From contig JAAXGN010000094.1 in the NCBI GenBank assembly GCA_012267415.1, positions 46,552 through 110,551 of the forward strand: a stretch of DNA of 64,000 bases, in the 5' to 3' direction. The position numbers were made by a program, and so were the translations under genes. Below, in pieces: positions 10,065 through 19,264 of the stretch; position 1 is the first letter of the stretch, and each line of letters opens with the position of its first letter. The stretch is from Candidatus Poribacteria bacterium. GTDB taxonomy: Bacteria; Poribacteria; WGA-4E; WGA-3G. The notes under the pieces were generated by a model, which was not told the origin of the DNA, did not search any database, and was given only the letters and a program-made list of their open reading frames with translations.

Positions 10065-10089
10065 GTAGTAGGCACACTCCGTGTGCCGT
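10065..10089 (+). repeat. GTAGTAGGCACAC hairpin repeat, copy 1
   Basis: GGCACAC (10071-10077) and GTGTGCC (10081-10087) form a 7-bp stem with a 3-nt loop, preceded by GTAGTA. The same 25-bp element recurs before rpmJ at 15838. It fills most of the rpmC-rpsQ gap. Confidence 0.8.
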
Positions 10090-10122
10090 AACCGAAGATA
10101 GAATATAAAGGACGAATTGGAA

Positions 10123-10392
10123 GTGGAAAAACGTAGACACCGTAAAATCCGTACAGGTACTGTTGTCAGTAATCGCATGGCGAAAACTGTTAGCGTTGCA
10201 ATTGTCCGGAGTTATCAACATCCGCTATATAAAAAAGTTGTGCGATCTACCAAAAAGATCTTGGCACATGACGAACAGAATCAATGCAATGTTGGTGATG
10301 TTGTTCAAGTGGTTGAAACTCGGCCGCTTAGTCGTCATAAACGGTGGCGGGTGCAATCTATAATATCAGCAGCACAATCTGCTACTGATTAA
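10123..10392 (+). CDS. rpsQ: 30S ribosomal protein S17
   Basis: 16S rRNA-binding OB-fold protein. The product [27 protein letters not shown]... continues to [13 protein letters not shown], 89 residues with a short extra tail. GTG 10123 is preferred (AAAGGA ends about 10 bases upstream); a TTG two codons earlier is possible but too close to that SD. Confidence 0.93.
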   Translation: MEKRRHRKIRTGTVVSNRMAKTVSVAIVRSYQHPLYKKVVRSTKKILAHDEQNQCNVGDVVQVVETRPLSRHKRWRVQSIISAAQSATD

Positions 10393-10412
10393 CTTGGAAG
10401 GAAGGTACCGCG

Positions 10413-10781
10413 ATGGTTCAATCTTATACACGATTAACCTGCGCTGATAATTCTGGTGCCAGAAATCTCATGTGTATTAGCGTACTTGGGGGTACCCGAA
10501 GACGTTATGCGCGCGTTGGTGATATAATAGTCGCAAGTATTAAAGAAGCAGCTCCGAATACACAGGTCAAAGCGGGTGAAGTTGTCCGCGCTGTAGTTGT
10601 TCGAACGGCAAAAGAATATAGACGTCCAGATGGTTCCTATATCAAATTTGATCAGAATGCAGCAGTTCTCGTCAATGCGGAGAATGAACCGAGGGGTACA
10701 CGCATTTTCGGACCGGTTGCTCGTGAACTACGCGAAAAATCTTTCACCAGAATCGTTTCTCTTGCACCAGAGGTGATTTAG
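10413..10781 (+). CDS. rplN: 50S ribosomal protein L14
   Basis: Forms an inter-subunit bridge with 16S rRNA. 122 residues, [17 protein letters not shown]... through [26 protein letters not shown], exactly family length. GGAAGG lies upstream of ATG 10413. Confidence 0.96.
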   Translation: MVQSYTRLTCADNSGARNLMCISVLGGTRRRYARVGDIIVASIKEAAPNTQVKAGEVVRAVVVRTAKEYRRPDGSYIKFDQNAAVLVNAENEPRGTRIFGPVARELREKSFTRIVSLAPEVI

Positions 10782-10793
10782 GAGGTGCAGATT

Positions 10794-11030
10794 ATGCCGA
10801 AAAAGAAAAAGCTGCATATAAAAAAAGATGATTTAGTGTTGGTCTTGAGTGGTAAAGATCGAGGTAGACAAGGCGTTGTGTTGGAAATATACCCGAAAAA
10901 AGAAAGAGCAGTTGTTGAAGGGGTTCATTTTATCAAACGCCACTTACGTCCTAATCAGATGGGACAAGGCGGGATTGTTGAACGAGAAGGAACCATTCAC
11001 ATCTCAAACTTAAAGAAGATTGACAGATAA
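10794..11030 (+). CDS. rplX: 50S ribosomal protein L24, short form
   Basis: Initiates 50S assembly. The product is 78 residues with a KOW motif (LVLSGKDRGRQGVVLEIYPKKERAVVEGV) and ends HISNLKKIDR. Most L24 have about 100 residues; the C-terminal strand pair is missing. ATG 10794 has a strong GGAGGT seven bases upstream; the in-frame GTG before it overlaps that SD. A 95-bp gap follows before rplE. Confidence 0.93.
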   Translation: MPKKKKLHIKKDDLVLVLSGKDRGRQGVVLEIYPKKERAVVEGVHFIKRHLRPNQMGQGGIVEREGTIHISNLKKIDR

Positions 11031-11075
11031 ATTGTATTGTTACTTTGTAGATATTAGTTATTAGATTTGTTGTAC

Positions 11076-11097
11076 ATCTTGTAAACAACTACAAGAT
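11076..11097 (+). promoter_or_regulatory. Hairpin in the rplX-rplE gap
   Basis: ATCTTGTA (11076-11083) and TACAAGAT (11090-11097) form a perfect 8-bp stem with an AACAAC loop, 28 nt before rplE. In E. coli S8 represses the spc operon by binding at the rplX-rplE junction, so this is a positional candidate; the S8 consensus itself was not recognised. Confidence 0.35.
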
Positions 11098-11125
11098 AAG
11101 CGTTAGGTCATAGGATATAAGGTTA

Positions 11126-11689
11126 ATGAGTCAATTTAAAGAATTTTATCAAACAGAAGTTGTTCCTGCATTACAAAAAGAGTTTAGTTACAAGAATGTG
11201 ATGCAAATACCGAAATTAGAAAAAATCACGTTGAATATCGGTGTTGGTGAGGCATTAGAAAACCCGAAGGCACTTGAAGATGCTGTTGAAGAGTTGACAC
11301 GTATTGCGGGACAACGAGCAGTCATAACGCGTGCAAGAAGGTCTATCTCTGCTTTCAAAATTAGAGGTCCGTCAAAAAAGACACGGACCCCGGGTTCTGC
11401 AATCGGATGTAAAGTTACGCTTCGTCAGACTCGGATGTATGAGTTTCTTAACCGCCTAATTAATGTTGTGCTGCCGCAAATTCGAGACTTTCGTGGTGTT
11501 TCACCAGATGCTTTTGATGGTCGCGGGAACTACTCATTAGGATTAACCGAACAACTCATTTTCCCGGAAATTGATTATGACGATGTGAACGATATCCGCG
11601 GTATGAACGTAACGATCGGGACAACTTCAAAAACGGATGCAGAAGCGCGGGCATTGTTGCGTGAGCTCGGTATGCCGTTTAGACAGTAA
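11126..11689 (+). CDS. rplE: 50S ribosomal protein L5
   Basis: 5S rRNA-binding protein of the central protuberance. 187 residues with [15 protein letters not shown] near residue 30, [20 protein letters not shown] near 120 and the [20 protein letters not shown] end. Full length; the SD is weak (ATAAGG). Confidence 0.96.
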   Translation: MSQFKEFYQTEVVPALQKEFSYKNVMQIPKLEKITLNIGVGEALENPKALEDAVEELTRIAGQRAVITRARRSISAFKIRGPSKKTRTPGSAIGCKVTLRQTRMYEFLNRLINVVLPQIRDFRGVSPDAFDGRGNYSLGLTEQLIFPEIDYDDVNDIRGMNVTIGTTSKTDAEARALLRELGMPFRQ

Positions 11690-11745
11690 CCCCATTCTGA
11701 TTGAATAATTGCGAAGTGCACTTAACGATTAAAGGAGTATTAAAG

Positions 11746-11931
11746 TTGGCGAGTAAATCATGGATTGCCAGAAATAAAAAAACACCTCGATTTCGCACAA
11801 GGAAATATAGTCGCTGTAAGCATTGCGGCCGAGCGCGAGGGTATCTGCGTAAGTTTGAATTATGTCGAATTTGCTTTCGTCTTTTTGCACGAGCAGGCAA
11901 AATACCTGGTGTCAGAAAGGCGAGTTGGTAA
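11746..11931 (+). CDS. rpsN: 30S ribosomal protein S14, zinc-binding type
   Basis: Small-subunit head protein. The 61-residue product [24 protein letters not shown]... has CKHC and CRIC, the four zinc ligands of the short type-Z form. TTG 11746 is chosen because AAAGGAG lies at 11731-11737 and the result matches the standard 61-residue length; the earlier in-frame TTG would add 15 unrelated residues. Confidence 0.94.
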   Translation: MASKSWIARNKKTPRFRTRKYSRCKHCGRARGYLRKFELCRICFRLFARAGKIPGVRKASW

Positions 11932-11945
11932 GAAGGAGATTATTC

Positions 11946-12347
11946 ATGTCAATGACTGACCCAATCGCAGATATGTTAACTCGGATACGGAACGCTAATA
12001 TGGCAGGACATGAACGTGTTGAGGTGTCTGCGTCAAAGGTTAAATTGGAGATAGCACGAATCTTGTCAGAAGAAGGTTTCATCAGAAACTACCGGCTAAT
12101 TGATGATGGCAAGCAAGGGATCATCCGTATATATCTGAAATACGGAGCAAGTAACAAAGAAAAAGCTATTACCGATCTGAAACGTATCAGCAAACCTGGG
12201 AGACGCGTTTACGCAAAATCAGATAAATTGCCGAGAGTCTTTGGTGACCTTGGGATAGCTATTCTATCAACATCCGAGGGTGTCAAGACATCATTGGAAT
12301 GTCGACGCGCCAAAGTCGGTGGCGAAGTCCTCTGCTATGTCTGGTAA
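11946..12347 (+). CDS. rpsH: 30S ribosomal protein S8
   Basis: Central-domain assembly protein. 134 residues, [17 protein letters not shown]... ending [17 protein letters not shown], with the typical STSEGVKT block (STS[KRQ]G). ATG 11946 follows AAGGAG; the open frame upstream overlaps rpsN and is ignored. Confidence 0.96.
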   Translation: MSMTDPIADMLTRIRNANMAGHERVEVSASKVKLEIARILSEEGFIRNYRLIDDGKQGIIRIYLKYGASNKEKAITDLKRISKPGRRVYAKSDKLPRVFGDLGIAILSTSEGVKTSLECRRAKVGGEVLCYVW

Positions 12348-12405
12348 TCATACGTAAAAGAAAATAAGCATACTGCAAGTTGAGATTGTAGATTGGAGAT
12401 ATAGA

Positions 12406-12972
12406 ATGTCACGCATTGGACAGACACCAATTCCAATTCCGAGTTCGGTGAAAGTTGATTTCAACGATAGTGGAGTTGAGGTAGAAGGGCCCAAAGGCAA
12501 ATTGAATTGGGTGATACCAGACGGAATTGGTGCGAATATAGAAGACAATGTTATCACATTAACCCGCCAGAGTGATAGGAAACAACAGAAAGCATTACAC
12601 GGTTTGGCACGTAGCCTCATCGCAAATATGGTTGAGGGTGTATCTGAAGGTTTTGAGAAGAAACTACGCGTCGTGGGAACAGGTTACCGAGCTGAAGTCA
12701 ATCGTCAGAATGTACTTACGCTTGATGTAGGGTATTCACACACTGTGACATACACACCTCCTGAAGGCATTACGTTGACTGTTGACCAATCGGAAAATAT
12801 TGATGGTCAGACGCATATCCCAATTGTCGTTAGCGGTATTGATAAACAGGTTGTCGGACAGGTTGCTGCCTCTATCCGTCAAATAAAGAAACCTGAAACC
12901 TATAAACCTTCCAAAGGGATACGGTATGAAGGTGAACGTGTAAGAGATAAAGAAGGTAAAGTTGCTGGTTAA
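12406..12972 (+). CDS. rplF: 50S ribosomal protein L6
   Basis: Located near the sarcin-ricin loop. 188 residues, MSRIGQTPIPIPSSVKV... with a duplicated fold and the KPETYKPSKGIRYEGE end. TTGGAG lies upstream of ATG 12406. Confidence 0.96.
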   Translation: MSRIGQTPIPIPSSVKVDFNDSGVEVEGPKGKLNWVIPDGIGANIEDNVITLTRQSDRKQQKALHGLARSLIANMVEGVSEGFEKKLRVVGTGYRAEVNRQNVLTLDVGYSHTVTYTPPEGITLTVDQSENIDGQTHIPIVVSGIDKQVVGQVAASIRQIKKPETYKPSKGIRYEGERVRDKEGKVAG

Positions 12973-13040
12973 TTTATCTGAAAATAGTCAGATCGTTGTG
13001 TGAAATATAACGTTGAATGTTAGGTACAGGAGGTTTTCGG

Positions 13041-13409
13041 TTGGATAAAGCGAAAAGAAAACAGTTCAGTTATCTACGACGAAAGAAGAGAGTGCGTCGC
13101 AAGATTAATGGGACGATAGAACGTCCCAGGCTTGCTGTAAATAGAAGTTTAAAGCATATCTATGCACAGATAATTGATGATGAGAATGGCGAAACATTGG
13201 TTCATGCCTCAAGTTTGTCCCCAGAAGTAAAAGGAAATACTACTGACAGTGGAAAAATAGAAATTGCACAGAACGTTGGTCAACTCATCGCTCAGAAGGC
13301 AAAAGAACGAAACATTGAGGGAGTCATTTTCGACCGGGCTGGCTATCTATATCACGGACGAATTAAAGCTCTCGCAGAAGCTGCAAGAGAAGGAGGGCTT
13401 AAGTTTTAA
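13041..13409 (+). CDS. rplR: 50S ribosomal protein L18
   Basis: 5S rRNA-binding protein. The product [25 protein letters not shown]... ends [26 protein letters not shown], 122 residues. TTG 13041 has AGGAGG six bases upstream; the ATG eight codons earlier lies before that SD and has none of its own. Confidence 0.93.
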   Translation: MDKAKRKQFSYLRRKKRVRRKINGTIERPRLAVNRSLKHIYAQIIDDENGETLVHASSLSPEVKGNTTDSGKIEIAQNVGQLIAQKAKERNIEGVIFDRAGYLYHGRIKALAEAAREGGLKF

Positions 13410-13441
13410 AACTGCCCTAAAGTTCTTGAGAGGAGATATTT

Positions 13442-13978
13442 TTGCAAAAAGAAAGAATTAATCCTAACGATTATGAAAATGAATTTGAAGAAAGACCTAT
13501 ACATGTTAATCGGGTAATGCGTGTTGGGAAAGGAAGAAGAACACCGAGTTTCAATACACTTTCTGTTGTAGGCAATCGTGATGGTATTGTTGGGATCGGA
13601 TTTGGGAGTGCGAGTGAAATTTCTGGTGCTCTCCGTAAGAGTTTTGCTGATGCCCGGAAAAACCTGATTCGGGTGCCCTTAACCGGTGGTACACTTCCCC
13701 ATGAAATCATTTGTGAGTTCAAGTCAGCGAAGGTTTTGCTAAAACCTGCCCGTCCTGGTACAGGAATCATCGCTGGTCACGCGACACGTGCGATATTAGA
13801 ACACGCGGGTGTCACTGATGCGCTGACAAAATGCTTATCTTCAAGAAATGTCAAGAATATAGCAGAGGCAACGATGATCGGTCTGAGAAGTCTCAAAGAT
13901 GTTAATGAAGTCGCGCGAATTCGCGGCAAAACGGTAGATGAACTATTTCATAAACACATCAACAATTCTGATAGTTGA
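13442..13978 (+). CDS. rpsE: 30S ribosomal protein S5
   Basis: Accuracy-related small-subunit protein. 178 residues with VNRVMRVGKGRRTPSFNTLSVVG, GFGSASEISGALRKS and LLKPARPGTGIIAGHATRAILE. The start is TTG 13442 with AGGAG at 13431. The next gene is rplO: rpmD, which usually lies between them, is absent. Confidence 0.95.
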   Translation: MQKERINPNDYENEFEERPIHVNRVMRVGKGRRTPSFNTLSVVGNRDGIVGIGFGSASEISGALRKSFADARKNLIRVPLTGGTLPHEIICEFKSAKVLLKPARPGTGIIAGHATRAILEHAGVTDALTKCLSSRNVKNIAEATMIGLRSLKDVNEVARIRGKTVDELFHKHINNSDS

Positions 13979-14014
13979 GCTTACGCAATCATACCTTAAG
14001 GAACAATAGAATCA

Positions 14015-14461
14015 ATGAAACTTAATGAACTCAAACCTGCTCCAGGGTCAAAACGGAAACGAAAACGCGTTGGACGAGGCCGGGGGTCAGGATATGGTGG
14101 TACTTGTGGACGTGGACATAAAGGGCAGAAATCGCGTTCTGGCGGGTCAATACCTGCTTGGTTTGAAGGTGGACAGATGCCTTTAGTCAGAAGGGTACCG
14201 AAGCGGGGACCAAGGAGACTTGGACATAAACGTTTAGTCTATGATGTTGTTAATATAAAAACGTTAAACCTCTTTGATGAAGAGGTAGAGGTGAACCCTG
14301 AACTGCTTCGCAAAGTCGGTATTATAAAAAAGAAAAATGCCCGTATTAAGATACTCGGGGATGGTGAGTTGGATAAACAACTAAAAGTGCGTGCACACAA
14401 GTTCTCAAAATCCGCAATTGAGAAAATTGAAGCAAAAGGCGGCACAGTTGAGGTGATATAA
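14015..14461 (+). CDS. rplO: 50S ribosomal protein L15
   Basis: Late-assembly large-subunit protein. 148 residues, [37 protein letters not shown]... with the glycine-rich N-terminal extension and the C-terminal [21 protein letters not shown]. Its stop abuts the secY start (TAAGTG). Confidence 0.96.
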   Translation: MKLNELKPAPGSKRKRKRVGRGRGSGYGGTCGRGHKGQKSRSGGSIPAWFEGGQMPLVRRVPKRGPRRLGHKRLVYDVVNIKTLNLFDEEVEVNPELLRKVGIIKKKNARIKILGDGELDKQLKVRAHKFSKSAIEKIEAKGGTVEVI

Positions 14462-15811
14462 GTGATTAAGCCTATACAAAACGCTTTGAAAATTCCGGAA
14501 TTGCGTAAACGGATTATTTTCTCTGTCCTACTCTTAATCGTTTATAGACTCGGTGCACACATCACACTACCGGGAATTGATGACAGTGCCTTAGCAATAT
14601 TTTTTGAGGAACTTACGAAACGAACCGGGGATGTTTTGGCTCTGATTAATATCTTCTCGGGTGGCGCATTCAGTCAAATGACGATCTTCGCTCTCGGCAT
14701 TCAACCCTATATCAGTGCTGCTATTATTATGCAGCTACTCCCAATGCTTATCCCCTCACTTGAAAGACTTTCTAAGGAACCGGATGGCAGAAAGAAGATC
14801 ACACAATACACACGCTACGGTACCGTGTTACTCAGTATTGTGCAAGGAATTACGATTACTGTTTTGTTGCGAAATCCAGGACAATTGGGGGTTGGTGACG
14901 TTACAATCGTTCACAATCCGACCGTCTGGTGGCATATATTGACAGTCATAACCTTAACCGCAGGTACTGCCTTCGTGATGTGGCTCGGTGAACAGATTAC
15001 CGAACGCGGTATTGGTCAAGGCATATCAATTATTATCACTGTCGGTATCATGGCAGGTTTCCCGAGTGGTGTATATACAGTCGGTAATAATCTGATAAAT
15101 AATACAGATGTCGGTCTTTTGCACCTCGTCATTTTAATCGCGCTCATTGTCGTCGCTGTGGGTGGTACTATTTTCATACACCTGTCAGTACGCAAAATTC
15201 CAGTTCAATACGGACGGCAAATTCGAGGTGGAAAAGTATATGGTGGACGTGCAATGCATCTACCTTTACGGGTTAACACCGCAGGCATGATCCCTATTAT
15301 CTTCGCTATCTACATAATGATGTTTCCGGGATTCCTGATCGGGATTTTACCTCCTGATTGGGAATGGGTACAAGGTTTGGCAGCACTCATGGATCCGAGT
15401 AACCCATCCATAATGTATCTTACCATTTATGCGTTGTTGATTATAGGATTCACCTATTTCTACACTGCTGTACAGATCAATCCAGTTGATATGGCTGAGA
15501 ACTTACAGAAAAATGGCGGTTTCATACCTGGACTACGACCCGGTAAACAGACAGCTGACTATATTAATACAACATTGACTCGGATAACACTTCCGGGTGC
15601 TCTGTTTCTTGCGGGGATTTCTGTCATCCCAATTTTTATTACCAGTCGGCTGGGAAGAGGTGAATTCGGGGGCATGGTGGAAGGTGCGTCTATTTTGATT
15701 GTTGTAGGTGTTGTGTTGGATACAGTTTCACAAATTGAATCTTACTTGACAATGCGACACTATGATGGATTCTTGAAGGATAGACGACTGAAGGGACGTA
15801 GAGGAAGATAA
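14462..15811 (+). CDS. secY: Protein translocase subunit SecY
   Basis: Channel-forming subunit of the Sec translocon. 449 residues with about ten hydrophobic segments, the plug-region motif INIFSGGAFSQMTIFALGIQPYI near residue 60, NPVDMAENLQKNGGFIPGLRPGK near 345, and a C-terminal IESYLTMRHYDGFLKD. GTG 14462 starts directly after the rplO stop with GAGGTG seven bases upstream. The usual downstream adk, map and infA are missing; rpmJ follows at 75 bp. Confidence 0.96.
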   Translation: MIKPIQNALKIPELRKRIIFSVLLLIVYRLGAHITLPGIDDSALAIFFEELTKRTGDVLALINIFSGGAFSQMTIFALGIQPYISAAIIMQLLPMLIPSLERLSKEPDGRKKITQYTRYGTVLLSIVQGITITVLLRNPGQLGVGDVTIVHNPTVWWHILTVITLTAGTAFVMWLGEQITERGIGQGISIIITVGIMAGFPSGVYTVGNNLINNTDVGLLHLVILIALIVVAVGGTIFIHLSVRKIPVQYGRQIRGGKVYGGRAMHLPLRVNTAGMIPIIFAIYIMMFPGFLIGILPPDWEWVQGLAALMDPSNPSIMYLTIYALLIIGFTYFYTAVQINPVDMAENLQKNGGFIPGLRPGKQTADYINTTLTRITLPGALFLAGISVIPIFITSRLGRGEFGGMVEGASILIVVGVVLDTVSQIESYLTMRHYDGFLKDRRLKGRRGR

Positions 15812-15837
15812 TCAGCGTCATAGTATGTTCTTAAAAG

Positions 15838-15861
15838 TAGTAGGCACACGCCGTGTGCCGT
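15838..15861 (+). repeat. GTAGTAGGCACAC hairpin repeat, copy 2
   Basis: GGCACAC (15843-15849) and GTGTGCC (15853-15859) form a 7-bp stem; flanks GTAGTA and CGT match the copy at 10065, and only the loop differs (GCC against TCC). It lies in the secY-rpmJ gap. Confidence 0.8.
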
Positions 15862-15886
15862 TAGTAAAGAATTTGGAAGGCTCATT

Positions 15887-16003
15887 ATGAAAGTTCGACC
15901 CTCTGTCAAGAAAATGTGTAACCGGTGTAAAGTAATTAAGAGAAAAGGCGTTGTCCGCGTTATTTGTCCTTCGAATCCGAAGCACAAACAACGACAAGGA
16001 TAA
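15887..16003 (+). CDS. rpmJ: 50S ribosomal protein L36, zinc type
   Basis: 38-residue large-subunit protein [21 protein letters not shown]... ending HKQRQG. The four zinc ligands C11, C14, C27 and H33 are all present. AAGG lies about 8 bases before ATG 15887. It is too short for many gene finders. Its position before rpsM is standard, but infA is not upstream. Confidence 0.95.
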   Translation: MKVRPSVKKMCNRCKVIKRKGVVRVICPSNPKHKQRQG

Positions 16004-16033
16004 TCGTCTACTTATATATACAAGGAGTATTTC

Positions 16034-16429
16034 ATGGCACGTATAGCAGGGGTGGATTTACCCCGTACGAAACGGATTGATATTGCTCTGACTGCTATTT
16101 ACGGCATTGGTCGTTATACTGCCTCCAAGATCGTAAATGACCTAAACATTGATCCTGCTACCAAGGTCGATGCTTTAGCTGAAAACGAAGTCAGTCAGCT
16201 CAGAGATATGATCAATGAAGATTATAAAGTTGAAGGTGATCTGCGGCGTGAAGTTGACCAAAACATAAAACGTCTTATGGATATAAACAGTTATCGCGGA
16301 TTACGTCATCGACGGCAGTTACCTGTGCGAGGACAGCGGACAAATACCAACGCTCGTACAAGGAAAGGTAAAGCACGCACGATTTCTGTCGGTAGAAAAG
16401 CAAAAGAAGCAGCACGTAAAGGTGGTTGA
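16034..16429 (+). CDS. rpsM: 30S ribosomal protein S13
   Basis: Head protein contacting tRNA and the 50S subunit. 131 residues, [26 protein letters not shown]... with the helix-two-turns-helix and [32 protein letters not shown] is upstream of ATG 16034. The C-terminus is a little longer than in E. coli. Confidence 0.96.
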   Translation: MARIAGVDLPRTKRIDIALTAIYGIGRYTASKIVNDLNIDPATKVDALAENEVSQLRDMINEDYKVEGDLRREVDQNIKRLMDINSYRGLRHRRQLPVRGQRTNTNARTRKGKARTISVGRKAKEAARKGG

Positions 16430-16478
16430 TACACTGATATCCACAGAGGTGCTTACGAGTACATAAAGGAGATAAAGA

Positions 16479-16850
16479 TTGCGTTCACGAAGACGGGAAC
16501 GAAAGAATGTGCCTGAAGGTATTGCACATATCCAGGCAACTTTCAATAATACAATAGTGACAATCACCGACCTTAACGGTAATACAATAGCGTGGGCGAG
16601 TGCGGGGATGACGTTTCCCGGTTCTCGTAAGTCAACGCCTTTCGCTGCTCAGCAGACAGCCGAAGCATGCGCAAGAAAAGCGATGGAACACGGTATGAAA
16701 AGGGTTGAGGTGAGAGTTAAAGGCCCCGGTTCAGGCAGAGAGTCGTCAATTCGTGCACTCGCTGCTGCCGGGTTAGAAATCACTTTAATGAAAGATATGA
16801 CACCCATTCCACACAACGGATGTCGTCCACCCAAAAGACGACGGGTGTAG
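16479..16850 (+). CDS. rpsK: 30S ribosomal protein S11
   Basis: Platform protein near the E-site. 123 residues with [38 protein letters not shown] and the universal end [14 protein letters not shown]. The start is TTG 16479, seven bases after AAAGGAG. Confidence 0.95.
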   Translation: MRSRRRERKNVPEGIAHIQATFNNTIVTITDLNGNTIAWASAGMTFPGSRKSTPFAAQQTAEACARKAMEHGMKRVEVRVKGPGSGRESSIRALAAAGLEITLMKDMTPIPHNGCRPPKRRRV

Positions 16851-16862
16851 ATAAGGAGGAAT

Positions 16863-17495
16863 ATGAGTAGGTATTTAGGGTCTGTCTGTAAGTTGTGCCG
16901 CAGAGAGGGTGAGAAACTTTTCTTGAAGGGACGTAGGTGTCTTGGACCAAAATGTTCCTTTGAACGGAGAAGTTACCCTCCTGGTGACCATGGACAGAAA
17001 CCGCCAACACGCGTCCGGAGTGAATTCAGACGGCAATTACGCACTAAACAGAAAGCAAAAAGAACTTACGGCGTTTATGAGAAACAGTTCCGGAACTACT
17101 ATTTCAAAGCAGCACGTCAAACTGGTATTACCGGTGAAAATCTAATTGCATTGCTCGAACGCAGGTTAGATAATGTTGTGTATCGTCTTGGCTTTGCAAC
17201 TTCACGCAAACAAGCCAGGCAATTGGTGAAACATAATCACTTTACTGTCAATGGGAAACGTGTCAATATCCCTTCGTATTTGGTTGATGTCGGAGATGTA
17301 ATTACACCACGGGAAAAGAGCCGTGAAAATATAACGATTCAGGAAGCCTTAGAATTTTCAAAACAACGTGGTGCACCGGAGTGGCTCGAAATTGATTCTG
17401 ATAAACCTGAAGGACGCGTGCAAGGAGCCCCTGTCGTTGAGCAGATCGCTGCAGACTTAGACACACAACTCATTATTGAATTATACTCTAAGTAA
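16863..17495 (+). CDS. rpsD: 30S ribosomal protein S4, zinc type
   Basis: 16S rRNA 5'-domain nucleator. 210 residues with N-terminal CKLC (C9, C12) and C26, C31 as probable zinc ligands, and the S4 RNA-binding domain (ERRLDNVVYRLGFATSRKQARQLVKHNHFTVNGKRVNIPSY, about residues 99-140). AAGGAGG precedes ATG 16863. A 166-bp gap with a hairpin separates it from rpoA. Confidence 0.96.
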   Translation: MSRYLGSVCKLCRREGEKLFLKGRRCLGPKCSFERRSYPPGDHGQKPPTRVRSEFRRQLRTKQKAKRTYGVYEKQFRNYYFKAARQTGITGENLIALLERRLDNVVYRLGFATSRKQARQLVKHNHFTVNGKRVNIPSYLVDVGDVITPREKSRENITIQEALEFSKQRGAPEWLEIDSDKPEGRVQGAPVVEQIAADLDTQLIIELYSK

Positions 17496-17508
17496 TTCTC
17501 ACCGGACT

Positions 17509-17560
17509 ATGCCTCTTGACTGAAATTTCGATCTTTTTAGACCGAAACCTTAAGAGGCAT
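17509..17560 (+). promoter_or_regulatory. Hairpin between rpsD and rpoA
   Basis: ATGCCTCTT (17509-17517) pairs perfectly with AAGAGGCAT (17552-17560); TTTCG/CGAAA can pair inside. It sits 14 nt after the rpsD stop. No long T-run follows (TTGAATTG), so it is a weak terminator at best, perhaps an attenuator or processing site that lets rpoA-rplQ be tuned separately. Confidence 0.45.
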
Positions 17561-17661
17561 TTGAATTGTTCTCTTAGTTCCTTACTGTCCTTGAAATGTT
17601 ACTGGACACAGATAGTTTGACTCTGTAATCAAAAACAACTTATGCCTATAGGAGGAAATTG

Positions 17662-18654
17662 ATGAATAGGTTGCATTTAACAATGCCCGAACGTCTGGTA
17701 GCTGATACAGAAACATTACTGCCTAACTATGCAAAATACACTGCTGAACCCCTTGAACGAGGGTTCGGTACGACTCTTGGTAATTCGCTTCGTCGCGTAC
17801 TTCTCTCCTCAATAAAGGGAGCAGCCATCACCGCAATTCAGATTGATCAGGTGAAGCATGAATATTCCACTATACCAGGAATTGTTGAAGATGTAGTGCA
17901 AATTATTCTAAACCTAAAGGCGATCCGTTTTCGAGTTCATGATGAAGATTCGTTGATTCTGGAATTGACCGCAGATGGTTCTGGAGAATTGACTGCAGCA
18001 GATATTCGACCTAATTCACTTGTAGAAATAATTAACCCTGACCAACACGTAGCAACTTTAGATAAGTGTCAAGGGATCGATATGAAAATAGAGGTGAAGG
18101 CAGGACGCGGGTTCTCATTGGCAGAAGAACATCGTGATCCGAAGCAACCTATCGGCTGGATTCCTGTTGATGCGAAGTTTTCACCTGTTGAGAAAGTTAA
18201 CTTTGCAGTACACGAAACACGAGTCGGTGATATGACAAATTTTGATCAACTCAACCTTGAAATCTGGACAGATGGAAGTATTACACCAAAACTTGCGCTG
18301 ACACAAGCTGCCGAAATTATTATGAGTCAGCTTGACATTTTCACAGAATTCGATGAAACCTATGTTGAACCAGAAATTGAATTTGATGAAGCGAAAGAGT
18401 TGAGAAACAGATACTTGTCTAAACCCGTTGCTGACCTTGAACTCTCGGTCCGTGCGGGAAACTGTCTTGAAACTGCTAAGATAAAAACAATCCGTGAACT
18501 TGTCGTCAAAACTGAAAAAGAGATGCTGGAATATAAGAATTTTGGTAAGACATCTCTGAATGAAATCAAGGACCAACTTGCTAACATGGGTTTGACTCTC
18601 AATATGAATTTGGAAGACGAACAGGATGACTTGGATGAGGAGGAAACAGAATAA
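17662..18654 (+). CDS. rpoA: RNA polymerase alpha subunit
   Basis: 330-residue assembly and regulator-contact subunit. The N-terminal dimerisation domain includes [22 protein letters not shown] (residues 32-53). The alpha-CTD keeps the DNA-contacting arginine in [10 protein letters not shown] and [15 protein letters not shown]; the tail is acidic. ATG 17662 has GGAGG at 17651. Its stop overlaps the rplQ start by one base (TAATG). Confidence 0.97.
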   Translation: MNRLHLTMPERLVADTETLLPNYAKYTAEPLERGFGTTLGNSLRRVLLSSIKGAAITAIQIDQVKHEYSTIPGIVEDVVQIILNLKAIRFRVHDEDSLILELTADGSGELTAADIRPNSLVEIINPDQHVATLDKCQGIDMKIEVKAGRGFSLAEEHRDPKQPIGWIPVDAKFSPVEKVNFAVHETRVGDMTNFDQLNLEIWTDGSITPKLALTQAAEIIMSQLDIFTEFDETYVEPEIEFDEAKELRNRYLSKPVADLELSVRAGNCLETAKIKTIRELVVKTEKEMLEYKNFGKTSLNEIKDQLANMGLTLNMNLEDEQDDLDEEETE

Positions 18655-19055
18655 TGCGTCACAGAAAACGCGGCAGAAAATTGGGCCGTACCACAAGTCA
18701 TAGAAAGGCACTTTTCCGTAATCAAGCCACCGCACTATTTGAACACGAACAGATTCGGACGACGCTTCACAAATGTAAAGAACTTCGCCGCGTAGCAGAG
18801 AAGCTTATTACGCTTGCCAAGGAAGATTCTCTACACACCCGTCGTCGCGCAGCTCGCATGTTATACGGTACAAAATTGCACTATAAACCGCCACGTGGTG
18901 AATCTGCTGCTATTCAAAAACACGCTGTGCTTCAGAAACTTTTTGAGGATATTGCACCGCGCTATCTTGACCGTAATGGCGGTTATACGCGAATTATTCG
19001 GGGTGAACTCAGACGCGGTGACGGGGCACAGATGGCTTATATTCAGCTTGTTTGA
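18654..19055 (+). CDS. rplQ: 50S ribosomal protein L17
   Basis: 133 residues, [23 protein letters not shown]... to [24 protein letters not shown], family length. Translationally coupled to rpoA and the last gene of the supercluster. A long palindromic repeat follows 28 bp after the stop and faces a convergent gene. Confidence 0.96.
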   Translation: MRHRKRGRKLGRTTSHRKALFRNQATALFEHEQIRTTLHKCKELRRVAEKLITLAKEDSLHTRRRAARMLYGTKLHYKPPRGESAAIQKHAVLQKLFEDIAPRYLDRNGGYTRIIRGELRRGDGAQMAYIQLV

Positions 19056-19082
19056 ACGCTTACATAAACAATGATACCCCAG

Positions 19083-19244
19083 GGCCGGTAGGTGCGATTT
19101 CCTAATCGCACCGAATCCTACGCGAAGACCTTCCAACAAACCAAATTGGGTAAATCCGGTGCGATTAGGAAATCGCACCTACCGGTGGGTGTTGCTAAAT
19201 TGATGCCTATGGTGCGATTTCCTAATCGCACCTACCGGCCCGGG
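19083..19244. repeat. GGTAGGTGCGATT palindromic element, copy 1
   Basis: Outer arms GGCCGGTAGGTGCGATTT and CACCTACCGGCC are inverted. Each arm holds its own small palindrome (GTGCGATTTCCTAATCGCAC). A third GTGCGATT unit is present. The same element recurs at 29512, 47111 and 55653. Here it separates the ribosomal cluster from a convergent gene and may act as a bidirectional terminator. Confidence 0.85.
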
Positions 19245-19264
19245 AACATCCCTAAGATACCAAA

